A DNA stretch of 64,000 bases, from the NCBI RefSeq assembly GCF_019969725.1, contig NZ_JAHXYW010000001.1, forward strand, positions 124,001 through 188,000, given 5' to 3'. Made by a program: the position numbers and the translations under genes. Shown here in pieces: positions 63,409 to 64,000 of this stretch. The stretch is from Neobacillus bataviensis (lineage in GTDB: Bacteria > Bacillota > Bacilli > Bacillales_B > DSM-18226). Below the pieces are notes generated by a model. It saw nothing but the letters and a program-made list of their open reading frames with translations. It had not been told where the DNA came from and did no database searches. Position 1 is the first letter of the stretch. The number at the start of each line of letters is the position of its first letter.

Positions 63409-63463
63409 TGTCCGCGTGGAGTGGACAAATCACCTAAAATGTCTTTTTACGGTGCCTGACACC
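63409..63463. repeat. Two short dispersed-type hairpins
   Basis: TGTCC-GCGTGGAG-TGGACA type at 63409-63427, and GGTGCCTGACACC at 63451-63463. The first has a relative at 37270-37292. Such short palindromes are often repeated in Bacillus intergenic DNA. Confidence 0.4.
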
Positions 63464-63466
63464 AAA

Positions 63467-64000
63467 CTACAAACAACACATATATACCCTCTCCGGTCGA
63501 CCCACGGTTCCGTAGGCCAGGTCGGCGGCGATTTTTTCTTGGGCTACGAGGTGTTCGAGGTAGCGTCTGGCGGTGGTTCGGCTGACGCCGATTTCTTTGG
63601 CGACCCGTTCGGCCGTTAAACCCTCGTCCACTTTCTCGAGAACCTCCAGTACTTTATCAAGAGTAAGCGGGTCAATCCCTTTTGGCAGATACCCCCTGTC
63701 GCCACTTATGCCTCCAGCTCCTTCACTTTCCTTACGAATAAGCATGTCCACCTGCTGCTGGGTAACATGGGTATTTTCCATATTTAATTGAATCAGCTTA
63801 TTGTGATACTCCTGATACCTTTGCAAAGATTGCTTAAATCGGTCAAAAACCACCGGCTTAATAATGTAATCAAATACCCCAATGCTAATAGCTTCCTGGA
63901 CCATTTGTATCTCTTTTGTGGCCGTTATCATGATGACGTCCATTTGTTTTGCTTGCTGTTTGGTTTCCTTCAATAGCTCAAGTCCATTCATATCAGGAAA
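63467..64000 (-). CDS. CitB/DctR-type response regulator (5' end cut by window)
   Basis: The visible frame runs from the window edge to the stop at 63467, 177 codons. The receiver domain lacks its first part, but FPDMNGLELL follows the phospho-acceptor Asp, VIMITATKE holds the conserved Thr and FDYIIKPV the conserved Lys. A linker and a C-terminal HTH follow (LTAERVAKEIGVSRTTARRYLEHL). This layout is that of CitB/DcuR/MalR regulators of C4-dicarboxylate or citrate uptake. The HTH-coding DNA (about 63480-63660) is visibly more GC-rich than the receiver part. Its sensor kinase is presumably beyond the edge. Confidence 0.9.
   Translation of the reverse strand, partial: FPDMNGLELLKETKQQAKQMDVIMITATKEIQMVQEAISIGVFDYIIKPVVFDRFKQSLQRYQEYHNKLIQLNMENTHVTQQQVDMLIRKESEGAGGISGDRGYLPKGIDPLTLDKVLEVLEKVDEGLTAERVAKEIGVSRTTARRYLEHLVAQEKIAADLAYGTVGRPERVYMCCL

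Overview
This window comes from a spore-forming, low-GC Bacillaceae genome (Bacillus/Neobacillus-like). Supporting signs are the AT-rich DNA, strong AGGAGG-type ribosome sites with frequent TTG and GTG starts, an S-box and a T-box leader, and sporulation genes: yyaC, a YhcN/YlaJ lipoprotein, YjcZ-type mini membrane proteins, intracellular subtilisin IspA and a YrzI small protein. No rRNA, tRNA, transposase, prophage block or CRISPR array was seen. Genes at both ends are cut by the window edge.

Layout. 0-6 kb: a MarR / metallo-beta-lactamase-fold / MFS efflux operon, an orphan TrpX-like binding lipoprotein, an NhaC-type antiporter and a spore lipoprotein. 6-16 kb: small enzymes and two ATP-grasp loci. 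In one, an LLM flavin monooxygenase and an ATP-grasp ligase lie behind a SAM (S-box) riboswitch. In the other, an ATP-grasp enzyme sits between two esterase-D-like alpha/beta hydrolases. 16-19 kb: a GC-rich PadR-DUF1048-ABC exporter operon with a decayed second DUF1048 copy, probably acquired horizontally. 19-25 kb: DHFR-like reductase, EamA exporter with a short-ORF/hairpin leader, T-box-controlled second methionyl-tRNA synthetase, short-form hydroxylamine reductase and a cold-shock protein. 25-37 kb: RmlD-like reductase, an internally duplicated membrane protein, rifampicin phosphotransferase (Rph), a diguanylate cyclase, AraC/phosphoesterase with a divergent EamA, and a KimA-type potassium importer.

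37-48 kb: an uncharacterised SPFH-like plus SH3 membrane pair, threonine aldolase, two FbpA-like small proteins, SGNH esterase, a second diguanylate cyclase, a twin CrcB fluoride channel, an extreme Met/Gly/Pro repeat protein, and an NlpC/P60 endopeptidase followed by a tandem array of 52-bp hairpin units. 48-64 kb: YhgE/Pip membrane protein, YyaC, two transporters, DUF421, IspA, an HTH-coiled-coil-J-domain protein, a secreted M6 protease, an inverted array of 21-bp phased repeats, a ClpP paralogue paired with an ECF-type sigma factor, a HAD hydrolase and the end of a CitB/DctR-type response regulator.

The region is a mosaic of small accessory modules (efflux and drug inactivation, ion homeostasis, spore and envelope functions, c-di-GMP signalling) rather than one large pathway. 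The least explained parts are the two ATP-grasp loci, the 37.3-39.0 kb pair, the Met-rich repeat protein, the sigma-ClpP pair and the two phased repeat arrays. All functional assignments come from reading motifs by eye; no database search was run.
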